Assembly: GCA_012519615.1 (NCBI GenBank)
Contig: JAAYPW010000130.1
Location: 1 to 42,967, forward strand
Reading direction: 5' to 3'
DNA length: 42,967 nt
Source: Fusobacteriota bacterium
GTDB lineage: Bacteria; Fusobacteriota; Fusobacteriia; Fusobacteriales; JAAYPW01
This document shows positions 27,661 through 35,448 of the stretch, piece after piece (within the stretch, counting starts at the first letter, position 1; every line of letters starts with the position of its first letter). The position numbers and the translations under genes were made by a program. The notes under the pieces are model-generated. The model saw nothing but the letters and a program-made list of their open reading frames with translations, did not search any database and was not told the DNA's origin.

Positions 27661-28448
27661 TATATCTCCTTCGCAAAAAGTAATATCATCTCAATAATTA
27701 CTAATCCAATAGCTATACCAGAAATCCAGTAAGCATATTTAATTTTTTTTGTTAATAATGTAATATGCTCTTTATTTTTTACTGTAAGTTCTTTTATTTT
27801 AAATTTATCTTGAATTATCGTATTTAACCTCGCGGTATATTTTTCATTAAATTGATCGATTTTTTCTAAAAGTAGTTTTTGTTCTTTAGCAGTATGTAAT
27901 ATTATTTCATTATTTGATAAAATGATATCAATATTAGAAAAATACTTATAATTATCAATTTTCTCCTTATTGTTTTTTATCTTCATCACTATTTTTTTTA
28001 TATTATCAAAATTTTTATTAATTTTAATTTGGTGAGCATCCAATTTATTCTGTTGTATTCTAAGTTTATTATTATGTTCATTTATTATTCCTTGTTGAAT
28101 TCTTACATCGTTACTTGTTTTTTCTACCGATTTGATAGTAATCATGATACTTGCCAAATACTCTTTATCTAATGCTTCAAATGTATTGTATATTTCTCCA
28201 AACTCGCTAATTATATTATTATTTGTTCTATTTATATTATTTAAAAATCTCTGAATAGCATTGATTCTATTATTTAATTCTACGCCACTTACTTTATGGT
28301 CGAACAAATTAAACAATCCGCCTTTAGCCTCTACACCTTCAATCGTTAATTTTAAAGATTCATTTTCATAAAATTTTTTAATCCTATTTTTTGCTAATTT
28401 AAAATTATTTCTTTTAATTTCAATTTTCTTCACTTTACTTTCCCCCAT
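27660..28448 (-). CDS. coiled-coil membrane protein, paralogue B
   Basis: 262 residues, long helices rich in K, N, E and I (coiled coil about 60-225), and one C-terminal membrane span (YWISGIAIGLVIIEMILLFA), so a tail-anchored cytoplasmic coiled coil. It matches the preceding gene product almost word for word in its core: EFGEIYNTFEALDKEY, SVEKTSNDVRIQQ, QNKLDAHQI. Unlike that paralogue it lacks an N-terminal hydrophobic region. Family not recognised. ATG with GGGGGA-like upstream sequence. Lies between its paralogue (52 bp) and the AAA+ gene (1 bp overlap); it is a plausible substrate or anchor of the ATPase. Confidence 0.82.
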   Translation of the reverse strand: MGESKVKKIEIKRNNFKLAKNRIKKFYENESLKLTIEGVEAKGGLFNLFDHKVSGVELNNRINAIQRFLNNINRTNNNIISEFGEIYNTFEALDKEYLASIMITIKSVEKTSNDVRIQQGIINEHNNKLRIQQNKLDAHQIKINKNFDNIKKIVMKIKNNKEKIDNYKYFSNIDIILSNNEIILHTAKEQKLLLEKIDQFNEKYTARLNTIIQDKFKIKELTVKNKEHITLLTKKIKYAYWISGIAIGLVIIEMILLFAKEI

Positions 28449-28500
28449 ATGCTAATATAAACTTTTATGATTTCTCTAAACCATTGTCCGTATTTATATG

Positions 28501-29499
28501 TTATTTGGTTAAAATTAACACTAATCCAATAATAGCACATCCTATGGCTCCGCCAGAAATTAAATATGCATATTTAGTCTTCTTTTCTAAATATTCAATT
28601 GTATTGTATTTTTTTGTTGCATCTTCAGTAATTTGTTCCTCCTCATTAATTAGAAAATATAATGAATCTAATTTACCAGTATTTTCCGCATTATTCATTT
28701 CGATATCCTGTAAATGTTTTTTTTGTTCTTCGATCACATTTAACATTGCTTTATAATCTGAATATATTTTATCAATCTCTTCAAAAGAATCATAACTATC
28801 CATTTTTTCTTTATATTTATGTAATGCCGTAATAATTTTGGATATATTATCTATACTTTTTTCTATTTCTATTTGATGAGCATCTAATTTGTTCTGTTGC
28901 ATTTCAAGTTTATCATTATGTTCTTTCAAAGTATCTTGTTGAATTCTTACATCATTACTTGTTTTTTCTACTGATTCAATAGTAGTAAGAATACTTGCTA
29001 TATACTCTTTATCTAGTGCTTCAAATGTATTATATATTTCTCCAAATTCGTTAATTACATTATTATTTTTGATATTTAAATCAATTATATAATCTTGAAT
29101 AATTTTTATTTTATCATTTAGTTCTTCACCAGTAACTTTATGCGAAAAAAATATATCTTGTGTTTTTACATTTCCAATCTCTAATACTGCTGTTTCTATT
29201 TCTGAAAATTCTTTAAGACGATTTTTTGCTAATTCAAAACTCTGTCTTTTGATTTGCATATTTTTGAATGATTTTTTCATTACAGCCCTAACTATTTGAA
29301 ATCTATTAGAAACATTTTCTACATAATCAAGATTATCATTTCTAATAAAATTTACAATATAGATAATCCCGTTTACAATAGAAATTAATCCATATTTTAT
29401 AATTGTCCAAATCGATCCCAAAATTATCATAATTAACTCTATAATAATAGTCAAAATAATTAAAATAATATTCCCTATAATATTAAAAATTTTTTTCAT
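28501..29499 (-). CDS. coiled-coil membrane protein, paralogue A
   Basis: 332 residues. A long hydrophobic N-terminal region (about 1-50, two likely spans), a coiled coil from about 80 to 300, and a C-terminal span (YAYLISGGAIGCAIIGLVLIL). The central block EFGEIYNTFEALDKEY, SVEKTSNDVRIQQ and QNKLDAHQI is shared with the next gene, so the pair arose by tandem duplication. The long coil between membrane segments suggests a membrane-tethered assembly or sensor. Family not recognised; remote likeness to long coiled-coil toxic-anion (TelA-like) proteins is only an impression. Starts 10 bp after the preceding membrane frame. Confidence 0.82.
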   Translation of the reverse strand: MKKIFNIIGNIILIILTIIIELIMIILGSIWTIIKYGLISIVNGIIYIVNFIRNDNLDYVENVSNRFQIVRAVMKKSFKNMQIKRQSFELAKNRLKEFSEIETAVLEIGNVKTQDIFFSHKVTGEELNDKIKIIQDYIIDLNIKNNNVINEFGEIYNTFEALDKEYIASILTTIESVEKTSNDVRIQQDTLKEHNDKLEMQQNKLDAHQIEIEKSIDNISKIITALHKYKEKMDSYDSFEEIDKIYSDYKAMLNVIEEQKKHLQDIEMNNAENTGKLDSLYFLINEEEQITEDATKKYNTIEYLEKKTKYAYLISGGAIGCAIIGLVLILTK

Positions 29500-29509
29500 A
29501 ATTCCCCCC

Positions 29510-30166
29510 TTAATTCCAACTTTTTAGTAAATCGTCTAAATCTTTACTTGCTTTATCAATCTTTTCATTTGTTTTTATATCTTCTTCATCAATTATTATT
29601 TTATTTTCTTTATCTGAAAAATCGCCAACGAAATCCTCCATAATATTACTTAACGATTCTTTCATTATTTTAGCAGCTTCTCGATGTCTGCTAGAAATAT
29701 TCTCTAGAGTATTCGTTTTTGTATTTTCAAACTTAACTTCATTTAAAATTTGTAGTTTATATTGAGTACACAATACTTCATTACCTTTATCAATTTGTGC
29801 CTTATCATTTTCTCTTAACATTTTCTTTTCAATCAATTTATCTATTAGATACATTACTATTGCACCTATTACACCAGAAACAACAGTTCCTAAAAAAAGC
29901 CCTACAATATTTGCTAAACTTCCTAGTAATGGAATTTCAATTGCAAAAGCTGGTATTGCCATTAATCCTTTTTCTATTACTTCTCCTAGAACTAATGCTC
30001 CTCCTGTAACTAAAGCACCCATAATTATTTTACCAACTTGTGCTACTTTAATACTAAAAGGTTTATTTGCATTCTCTTTATTTGTTAAATATTTAAATGC
30101 ATCAACAAAAGACGAAAAACCCTGTTTAATAAAACTAATAAGTTTTTTAAATGGTCTAAGTACTAT
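29510..30166 (-). pseudogene. C-terminal membrane half of the HNH-membrane protein, cut off by a TGA
   Basis: This frame continues that of the HNH protein directly after its TGA (30169-30167): 48 open codons (beginning IVLRPFKKLISFIKQGF) run into the ATG at 30022 with no further stop. It encodes a glycine-rich membrane segment (VTGGALVLGEVIEKGLM, EIPLLGSLANIVGLFLG, VSGVIGAIVMYLI) and a charged tail ending KDLDDLLKSWN. The ATG at 30022 has only a poor ribosome binding site, so independent translation looks weak. As one chain with the upstream part the protein would have 565 codons. A single G-to-T change (GGA to TGA) would explain the break. From memory, unverified, uncharacterised proteins of this size carry both halves with Gly near this point. 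Confidence 0.75.
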
Positions 30167-31207
30167 TCAAAATATTTCTGTAATAATAGTTCCACCTACT
30201 GATTTTGCCCCTGATTCTATGAAACTTCGTATTTTTGAACAAAAATTTTTAAAAGCCTTTTTCATCTCATCCATAAAATTAGTTAAAGATTTTTTCTTAG
30301 ACTTAAAGTACCTTACAAGTGCATTCATAATCTCTTTAAGCATAGCTGATAATGCTTGTATAGACATTACTTTTAATGCGTCATGACCAGCTTTTTTTGC
30401 TGTTTCCTTAGCCACCCCTTTATATATTTCTTGATTTATTGCTCGTCGTGCTTTTTTATCAACTTTTTTCATTAAATTTGGGTCAGCATCTAGTTTATCT
30501 TGTAATCTCTTGTCATTTTTTTCTCTTGCATTTTTTTTATCTGTTTCAGACATATTTGATTCATCGATTTTCTTATTAGCATGTTCATTTTGTTTCCTTA
30601 AATCTTTTTCTCTTTGTTCGCTATTTTTATTATAATCATCGACACTTTTTGCACCTTTACTTTTATTTAAGGATTCATTTGTAGCATTTAGATTTTCGTC
30701 TTTATTCGCTAAAACTTCTGTTTTAATATTAGCTTGTTTTCTCCTTGTGTTCTCGTAAATTTCCTTTCTGGAAACTGTATGATCCAAATTTGCCTTATCA
30801 TTTTCACCTAAATTTTTACCAGTATATTCATCCTTTAATATACCTCTCCCGTGCTTTTCCCTTATTTTATTATTTGCATCCCTGTATTTTTTGTCTTGCA
30901 TTATAGTTGTAGCTACTTCATCATATGTTTCTGGATTTTCTCTATCATATTTTTGAATTAAAGACTCCTCGGTAACGTCTAAACCAATTTGGTTAGTGAA
31001 CTGTTTCCAAACCTCGTCTATTACTACTTTACTGAGAGCATCTGGATTTCCAATTTTATCTCTTTCTTCTTTAAGAAGTTCTAAATCTGCTAATTCTGCT
31101 TCCAATTCAATTTCTAGTTTATCATTTAAAGCTTCTAAATCGTCTAATTCAAATGAATCTTCATTCAGATTTTCATTATTATTCATAACTGCATTTTCGT
31201 TTGCCAT
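30167..31207 (-). CDS. HNH-nuclease-like protein, N-terminal part up to in-frame TGA
   Basis: 346 residues to the TGA. Acidic helical N-terminus (about 15-55, with ELEAELADLELLKEERDKIGNPDAL). The nuclease-like region follows: DEYTGKNL, then NLDHTVSRKEI (D142, H143), and after 28 residues ENLNATNESLNKSKG, which is the DH...N...N-x-x-KG layout of HNH/beta-beta-alpha-metal endonucleases. The usual zinc-binding Cys pairs are absent. A very charged linker (190-255) leads to amphipathic helices (270-340). Expected to be a cytosolic nuclease head on a membrane stalk encoded past the TGA. First gene of the unusual operon. ATG with GGAGG 7 nt upstream. The nuclease assignment rests on motif spacing only. 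Confidence 0.8.
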   Translation of the reverse strand: MANENAVMNNNENLNEDSFELDDLEALNDKLEIELEAELADLELLKEERDKIGNPDALSKVVIDEVWKQFTNQIGLDVTEESLIQKYDRENPETYDEVATTIMQDKKYRDANNKIREKHGRGILKDEYTGKNLGENDKANLDHTVSRKEIYENTRRKQANIKTEVLANKDENLNATNESLNKSKGAKSVDDYNKNSEQREKDLRKQNEHANKKIDESNMSETDKKNAREKNDKRLQDKLDADPNLMKKVDKKARRAINQEIYKGVAKETAKKAGHDALKVMSIQALSAMLKEIMNALVRYFKSKKKSLTNFMDEMKKAFKNFCSKIRSFIESGAKSVGGTIITEIF

Positions 31208-31260
31208 ATTTTTTCCTCCAATTTTATTTATCCTAATCTAAATAATTTAAAATAAATTAA

Positions 31261-31276
31261 TAACCATATATAGTTA
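31261..31276. promoter_or_regulatory. palindrome over the probable start of the HNH operon transcript
   Basis: TAACCATATATAGTTA is a 16-bp palindrome with one mismatched pair. It begins 8 nt downstream of the -10 box at 31289-31284, where a repressor would block initiation. A candidate operator, inferred from symmetry and position. Confidence 0.4.
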
Positions 31277-31283
31277 CAAAAAA

Positions 31284-31313
31284 AGTATAGTTTTTCCTGT
31301 TTTTTTTATTAAA
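31284..31313 (-). promoter_or_regulatory. candidate promoter of the HNH/coiled-coil/AAA+ operon
   Basis: TATACT (31289-31284) preceded after 18 nt by TTTAAT (31313-31308). Moderate match, about 77 nt upstream of the first gene of the operon. Confidence 0.45.
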
Positions 31314-31382
31314 TTCTTGTTTTTTATATAATATTTTCTTTACTCAAAATAATATATATTTTTCTTTTCAATTACAATTTTA

Positions 31383-31414
31383 TAAAAAAAAGATTACTCA
31401 TTAACTGAATAATC
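31383..31414 (-). terminator. terminator between mnmA and the HNH operon
   Basis: GATTACTCA (31392-31400) pairs with TGAATAATC (31406-31414) with one mismatch and a 5-nt loop, followed on the minus strand by eight Us. About 245 bp after the mnmA stop; it isolates the next operon from mnmA transcription. Confidence 0.7.
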
Positions 31415-31442
31415 TCGTTCATGTTTCATTTATTTTATATTT

Positions 31443-31465
31443 TAATCCGTGTCCATCTATGGTAA
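31443..31465. repeat. decayed decamer-periodic element, block 1
   Basis: TAATCCGTGTCCATCTATGG stands out by its GC content from the surrounding AT-rich DNA. It reads as roughly 10-bp units of the kind seen in block 2. Between genes, no coding sense. Confidence 0.4.
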
Positions 31466-31554
31466 AATTATATTTTTTTGATTTTTCAATTTTTTATAAG
31501 TTATGAAATCTAAGCACTAAGTTCTAATAAATAATCTTAATTCATTTACTTTCA

Positions 31555-31584
31555 TTTGCGTTAATTCGCGTTATTGGTGGTTAA
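31555..31584. repeat. decayed decamer-periodic element, block 2
   Basis: Three imperfect 10-bp units in tandem: TTTGCGTTAA, TTCGCGTTAT, TGGTGGTTAA. Together with block 1 it resembles, from memory, dispersed TTCGTG/GCGTTA-type decamer elements found in unrelated bacteria. No open frame covers it. Confidence 0.5.
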
Positions 31585-31659
31585 AATTATGTTTTGATTT
31601 TGATTTAGATTTTTTTATATTTCATCTTAATTTAAAAATATAATCTAATCTTATTTTAA

Positions 31660-32700
31660 CTACATAATATATCCACTTCCAATAATTTTATTGTCATAAT
31701 CATACATAACAGCAAGCTGTCCTGGTGTAATAGCTCTCACATTATCAATAAATTCTAATTTTATTTCATTATTCTCGTATTCTTTTATTATTACTTCATG
31801 AAAATTATCTCTTGAACGTGTTTTGACTTTACAATTTAAATTTAGCATATCTTCTCTACTTATATTCTGTATTAGGTTAATTTTATTTATAATAAGATTT
31901 TTTTTAAACAGATCGCTGTTTTCTCCAACAATTACCTGATTTTTTTCTATATCTACACCTATTACATAAAGTGGGGTTTTATGTGCAATCCCTAGACCTT
32001 TTCTCTGACCAATTGTATAAAATGAATACCCCTTATGTAGCCCTAAAACTTTTCCATTCTTATAAATAATTTCACCTTCTTTTTCTATCTCTCCATTTGT
32101 GTTTTCTATTAAAAATTTTTTATAATCATCATCTTTTATAAAACAAATTTCTTGACTTTCACCTTTTGCATATAATTTAATCTCTTTCTCTTTTGCAATT
32201 TCTCTAATCCTGTCTTTTGTATAATTTCCTAATGGAAATAATATTTTATCAATATTTTTTATATTAATTTGTGCTAAAAAATATGCTTGATCTTTTTTAG
32301 AATCCTCTCCAATATATATATTTCCATTTTTTATAATAGCATAATGACCAGTTGCGAAATAATCTGCACCTAATTTCATTGCTTCTTCATATAATTTTCC
32401 AAGTTTAATATATTTATTGCATTTAACACATGGATTAGGTGTTCTACCATTTTTATATTCTTCTATGAAATCATCAATTACATATTTCTTAAATTCATTA
32501 ATATAATCAACAATATAATGTTTTATTCCTAAATCTTCACAAACTTTTTTTGAATTTTCATAAATTGTTTCATCTCCATTGGAATCAAAAACTCTCATTG
32601 TGATACCAAAAACATCATATCCTTCATCAATTAATAGTTTCGCTGCTACTGTACTATCAATACCACCTGAAAGTCCAATTCCAACCACTTTTTTTTTCAT
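31660..32700 (-). CDS. mnmA: tRNA-specific 2-thiouridylase MnmA
   Basis: Thiolates U34 of tRNA-Lys, -Glu and -Gln using ATP and a relayed sulfur. 346 residues. P-loop SGGIDST (commonly SGGVDS), first catalytic Cys in TPNPCVKCN, the ATGHYA signature, second catalytic Cys in SQEICFI, and GQRKGLG and ITPGQLAVMYD in the C-terminal domains. The frame can open at TTG 32712, but that codon is part of TTGGAGGAG; ATG 32700 follows it and starts MKKKVVGIGLSGG. Single gene between the YbaB terminator and its own distant terminator. Confidence 0.96.
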   Translation of the reverse strand: MKKKVVGIGLSGGIDSTVAAKLLIDEGYDVFGITMRVFDSNGDETIYENSKKVCEDLGIKHYIVDYINEFKKYVIDDFIEEYKNGRTPNPCVKCNKYIKLGKLYEEAMKLGADYFATGHYAIIKNGNIYIGEDSKKDQAYFLAQINIKNIDKILFPLGNYTKDRIREIAKEKEIKLYAKGESQEICFIKDDDYKKFLIENTNGEIEKEGEIIYKNGKVLGLHKGYSFYTIGQRKGLGIAHKTPLYVIGVDIEKNQVIVGENSDLFKKNLIINKINLIQNISREDMLNLNCKVKTRSRDNFHEVIIKEYENNEIKLEFIDNVRAITPGQLAVMYDYDNKIIGSGYIM

Positions 32701-32753
32701 AATCTCCTCCAAAATACATTATTTAGTTTTAAAGTCAATATCTTATTATTATT

Positions 32754-32793
32754 AAAAAAAAACATATGAACCAAAATAAATTCATATGTTTTT
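32754..32793 (-). terminator. ybaB terminator
   Basis: AAACATATGAA pairs with TTCATATGTTT across a 10-nt loop, followed on the minus strand by seven Us. Begins 6 bp after the ybaB stop. Confidence 0.85.
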
Positions 32794-32798
32794 CTCTT

Positions 32799-33149
32799 CT
32801 ATATTAATCCAGGTATATCTATCCCACCTGTAACTTGGTTCATCTCTTTTTCAGCTAATTCTTCTGCCTGTCTCATAGCTTCTTTAACCGCTGATAATAT
32901 TAAATCTTCCAACATCTCTTTATCGTTTTCTTCTACAGCTTCTTTAATGATATCCTCTTTAATTGTTAGGCTTAATATTTCTCTTTGTCCATTAGCTTTT
33001 ACAACAACAGCTCCTCCACCAACTGATGCTTCGACCTCTTTTTCTTTAAGCATATCTTGAACTTCCATCATTCTTGTTTGCATCTCTTGTGCTTGTTTAA
33101 TTATATCTCTTGTACCTGATGACCCTTTACTTTTTATTTTTCTTACCAT
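32799..33149 (-). CDS. YbaB/EbfC nucleoid-associated protein
   Basis: 116 residues, a DNA-binding tweezer-like dimer. Family features: long first helix (IIKQAQEMQTRMMEVQ), central sheet with EVEASVGGGAVVVKANGQREI, and C-terminal helix ending GGIDIPGLI. The N-terminus is slightly longer than usual (KIKSKGSSGTRD). There is no clear Shine-Dalgarno sequence; the region before the ATG is taken up by a hairpin arm (see the leader entry). Usually next to dnaX or recR, neither of which is seen here. Flanked by its own promoter and terminator. Confidence 0.93.
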   Translation of the reverse strand: MVRKIKSKGSSGTRDIIKQAQEMQTRMMEVQDMLKEKEVEASVGGGAVVVKANGQREILSLTIKEDIIKEAVEENDKEMLEDLILSAVKEAMRQAEELAEKEMNQVTGGIDIPGLI

Positions 33150-33161
33150 TTTACTATATAT

Positions 33162-33209
33162 ATCTGCTAACTTAATATATTTTAAGAAATTGACAAAATG
33201 TCAGCAGAT
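33162..33209 (-). promoter_or_regulatory. structured 5' leader of ybaB
   Basis: On the transcript, ATCTGCTGAC (33209-33200) can pair with GTTAGCAGAT (33171-33162), ten pairs with one G-U, just upstream of the ATG. An alternative hairpin TGACA-TTT-TGTCA (33203-33191) uses part of the same arm, so the two exclude each other. No other gene occupies 33150-33476. Confidence 0.45.
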
Positions 33210-33226
33210 TTTTCACCACCTTTCAT

Positions 33227-33254
33227 ATTCTATTGTAGTATAAACTGTAGTCAA
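33227..33254 (-). promoter_or_regulatory. ybaB promoter
   Basis: TTGACT (33254-33249), 16-nt spacer, TAGAAT (33232-33227). Gives a leader of about 70 nt that begins near AAGGTGG and contains the hairpins. Confidence 0.7.
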
Positions 33255-33476
33255 TTTCCTTTTAAACTAACAATGTATTATAACATATTTTAATCAATTC
33301 TTCAATAATTAAATTAATATATTTAATCTATTATTACATCATCAGACTCTTATTTATTAAATTTTTCATCTTTTTATGCTTTTCTAAATTTAAACATAAT
33401 TTTTTATGTATAATATAATCTGTTTTATACAATTTTTTCTTAATTAAACGATTTAGAAATATTACTATTTAATTTT

Positions 33477-34385
33477 TTAAATAATAAATATTACATAAAA
33501 TATATTTTCTTTAAGTGTATTTAGGCAAACATTATTATATTTACTAGTATTATAATTTTCTCTATTATTTAATATATTAAATTTTTTTTCAATTACTTTT
33601 TTGTTTTTTTTACTTAATTTTATCATATCTATAATCGGATATACCGATTCATCTTCTGTTGATAAATAATTACCTAAAGAACTATTATCTCCTAGCATAT
33701 CAATAACATTTGGATTTCCAAAATAATCACTTCCACCACCAAATCTCCATTGACTATTAAATTCATTCACCTTTCTTACATAAGTATACAATGCGTCTGG
33801 ATAAGCATCGGTTCCCATTACAAAAACCTGTATTGCAGTTAATTTTCTCATATCTTTTAATTTATCTTTATTTACTTTTGCAAAAAGCTTATTTTCTTTT
33901 ATTTCAAATATTTCAGGTGTTATTATCCCGTCTAAAATATTTTCTGGATTATAGATATCATCACCAACAAATTCATTTTTTCCACGTATTTCTTTTTCCC
34001 ACATTTTCTCGTTATCTTCAGGACTTACTACTATTACTTTATCCCATCCATCATTAAATTTAACATTTCTTCCTGCTACAGCCTGTGTATATCTACCTTC
34101 ATCAAAATTTAAATACACATCAAACATTTGAATATCCCATCCGTTTTTATTTTTCCAATTATTTTTAAAATTTGAATCAACTTCAAAAACAAATACATAA
34201 TTATCCTCTTCTAAATAAATAGAAAATGTTTTTAAGTCAAAACTACCTGTTTCAAAAATAGGATCTAAGGGATAAGTATACATTCCAGGACCATTATCAT
34301 CTCCTACAATATCTTTGTAAGTAAAAATCAATTGACCAAATACCACATTTGAAATCAAAACCATAAACAATAAACATCTTTTCAA
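33477..34385 (-). CDS. secreted glucodextranase-C-like protein
   Basis: 302 residues with a signal peptide (MKRCLLFMVLISNVVFGQ). The mature part matches the C-terminal module of glucodextranases and related glucanases: DIVGDDNGPGMYTYP (calcium-binding start), then GSFDLKTFSIYLE, GWDIQMFDVYLNF and MGTDAYPDALYTYV, with WRFGGGSDYFGNPNVIDML near 225. Such modules bind polysaccharide or the cell surface; no catalytic domain is attached. The last 50 residues are Asn/Lys-rich and end in a short hydrophobic stretch (IFYVIFII), which is odd. TTG start, 7 nt after GGAGAG. It follows queA by 37 bp but is probably unrelated to its function. Confidence 0.8.
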   Translation of the reverse strand: MKRCLLFMVLISNVVFGQLIFTYKDIVGDDNGPGMYTYPLDPIFETGSFDLKTFSIYLEEDNYVFVFEVDSNFKNNWKNKNGWDIQMFDVYLNFDEGRYTQAVAGRNVKFNDGWDKVIVVSPEDNEKMWEKEIRGKNEFVGDDIYNPENILDGIITPEIFEIKENKLFAKVNKDKLKDMRKLTAIQVFVMGTDAYPDALYTYVRKVNEFNSQWRFGGGSDYFGNPNVIDMLGDNSSLGNYLSTEDESVYPIIDMIKLSKKNKKVIEKKFNILNNRENYNTSKYNNVCLNTLKENIFYVIFII

Positions 34386-34422
34386 AACAACTCTCTCCTT
34401 TTGTTTAAATAAATTTTATAAA

Positions 34423-35448
34423 TCAATATATAAACATTGCATCACCAAAACTGAAAAACTTATAATTATTTTTTACTGCCTGTTCATATGATTTAAACAC
34501 ATATTCTTTACCTGCAAATGCTGATACTAGCATTATTAATGTAGACTGTGGTAAATGAAAATTGGTTATCAAACCATCAACTAACTTAAAATTATATCCC
34601 GGATAAATAAATATGCTTGTTTCACCTTTATGTGCCATAATTTTTCCATCTACTAATTCAGACGACTCTAAGCATCTAACAGATGTTGTTCCAACAGCTA
34701 TTATCCTTCTATTTTCTAATTTTGCTTTGTTTATTTTATTTGCAGCGTCTTCAGCAATTTCATACTTTTCTGTATGCATCTTATGTTCTAATATATTATC
34801 TACTTTTACTGGTCTAAAGGTACCGAGCCCTATTTCTAAAAATACTTCTGCTAACTCAATTCCTTTTTTACTTATTTCTTTAAGAAGTTCCTCTGTAAAA
34901 TGTAATCCGGCTGTTGGCGCTGCAACAGATGCACCTTTTTTAGCATATACGGTTTGGTATCTTGTACTCTCTTTTAATTCAGATTTAATATAAGGCGGAA
35001 TCGGCATTTCTCCTAATTTATCAATTATTTCTTCAAAAATTCCTCTATATGTAAACTCTATTACTCTATTTCCATCATCTTTAACTTCAATTAAATTAGC
35101 TTCTAATTCACCATTTCCAAATATAATTGTACTATCTTTTTTCATTTTTTTTGCCGGTTTAATAAGACATTCCCAGTTATTTAAATCTAATCTTTTTAAT
35201 AGAAATATCTCTACAACTCCACCTGTAGTTTTTTTACCAATAAGTCTTGCAGGTATGACTTTTGTACTGTTTAATACAAGTAAATCACCTTTATTTAAGT
35301 AATCTACTATATTATAAAAATGTTTATCAGTAATAGTTTGATTATTTCTATCTAAAATCATTAACTTAGAATGATCTCTTTCTTTACACGGAGTTTGTGC
35401 AATTTGTTCTTCTGGTAAATAATAATCATAATCAGATACTTTTAACAT
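34423..35448 (-). CDS. queA: S-adenosylmethionine:tRNA ribosyltransferase-isomerase
   Basis: Transfers the ribosyl moiety of SAM to preQ1-tRNA, forming epoxyqueuosine. 341 residues, full length. Motifs: DYYLPEEQIAQTP, LVLNSTKVIPARL, GASVAAPTAGLHFTEELL, GLGTFRPV, TTSVRCLE, FHLPQSTLIMLVSAFAG. Its ATG lies inside the 3' end of prmC (17-bp overlap), with AGGAGA 7 nt upstream. Fourth gene of the DUF1385-prfA-prmC-queA run. Confidence 0.97.
   Translation of the reverse strand: MLKVSDYDYYLPEEQIAQTPCKERDHSKLMILDRNNQTITDKHFYNIVDYLNKGDLLVLNSTKVIPARLIGKKTTGGVVEIFLLKRLDLNNWECLIKPAKKMKKDSTIIFGNGELEANLIEVKDDGNRVIEFTYRGIFEEIIDKLGEMPIPPYIKSELKESTRYQTVYAKKGASVAAPTAGLHFTEELLKEISKKGIELAEVFLEIGLGTFRPVKVDNILEHKMHTEKYEIAEDAANKINKAKLENRRIIAVGTTSVRCLESSELVDGKIMAHKGETSIFIYPGYNFKLVDGLITNFHLPQSTLIMLVSAFAGKEYVFKSYEQAVKNNYKFFSFGDAMFIY

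Noticed and set aside
30128-30169. Selenocysteine or Trp recoding at the in-frame TGA, with an AAAACT/AGTTTT hairpin about 20 nt downstream
   Set aside because: The hairpin is weak, A/T only and lacks a bacterial SECIS-like apical GU. The context is not a redox site. Genes around it use TGG for Trp, and prfA with normal stops implies the standard code.
34613-34993. Plus-strand 126-residue frame inside queA
   Set aside because: Shadow of queA, whose conserved motifs cover the whole stretch on the other strand.
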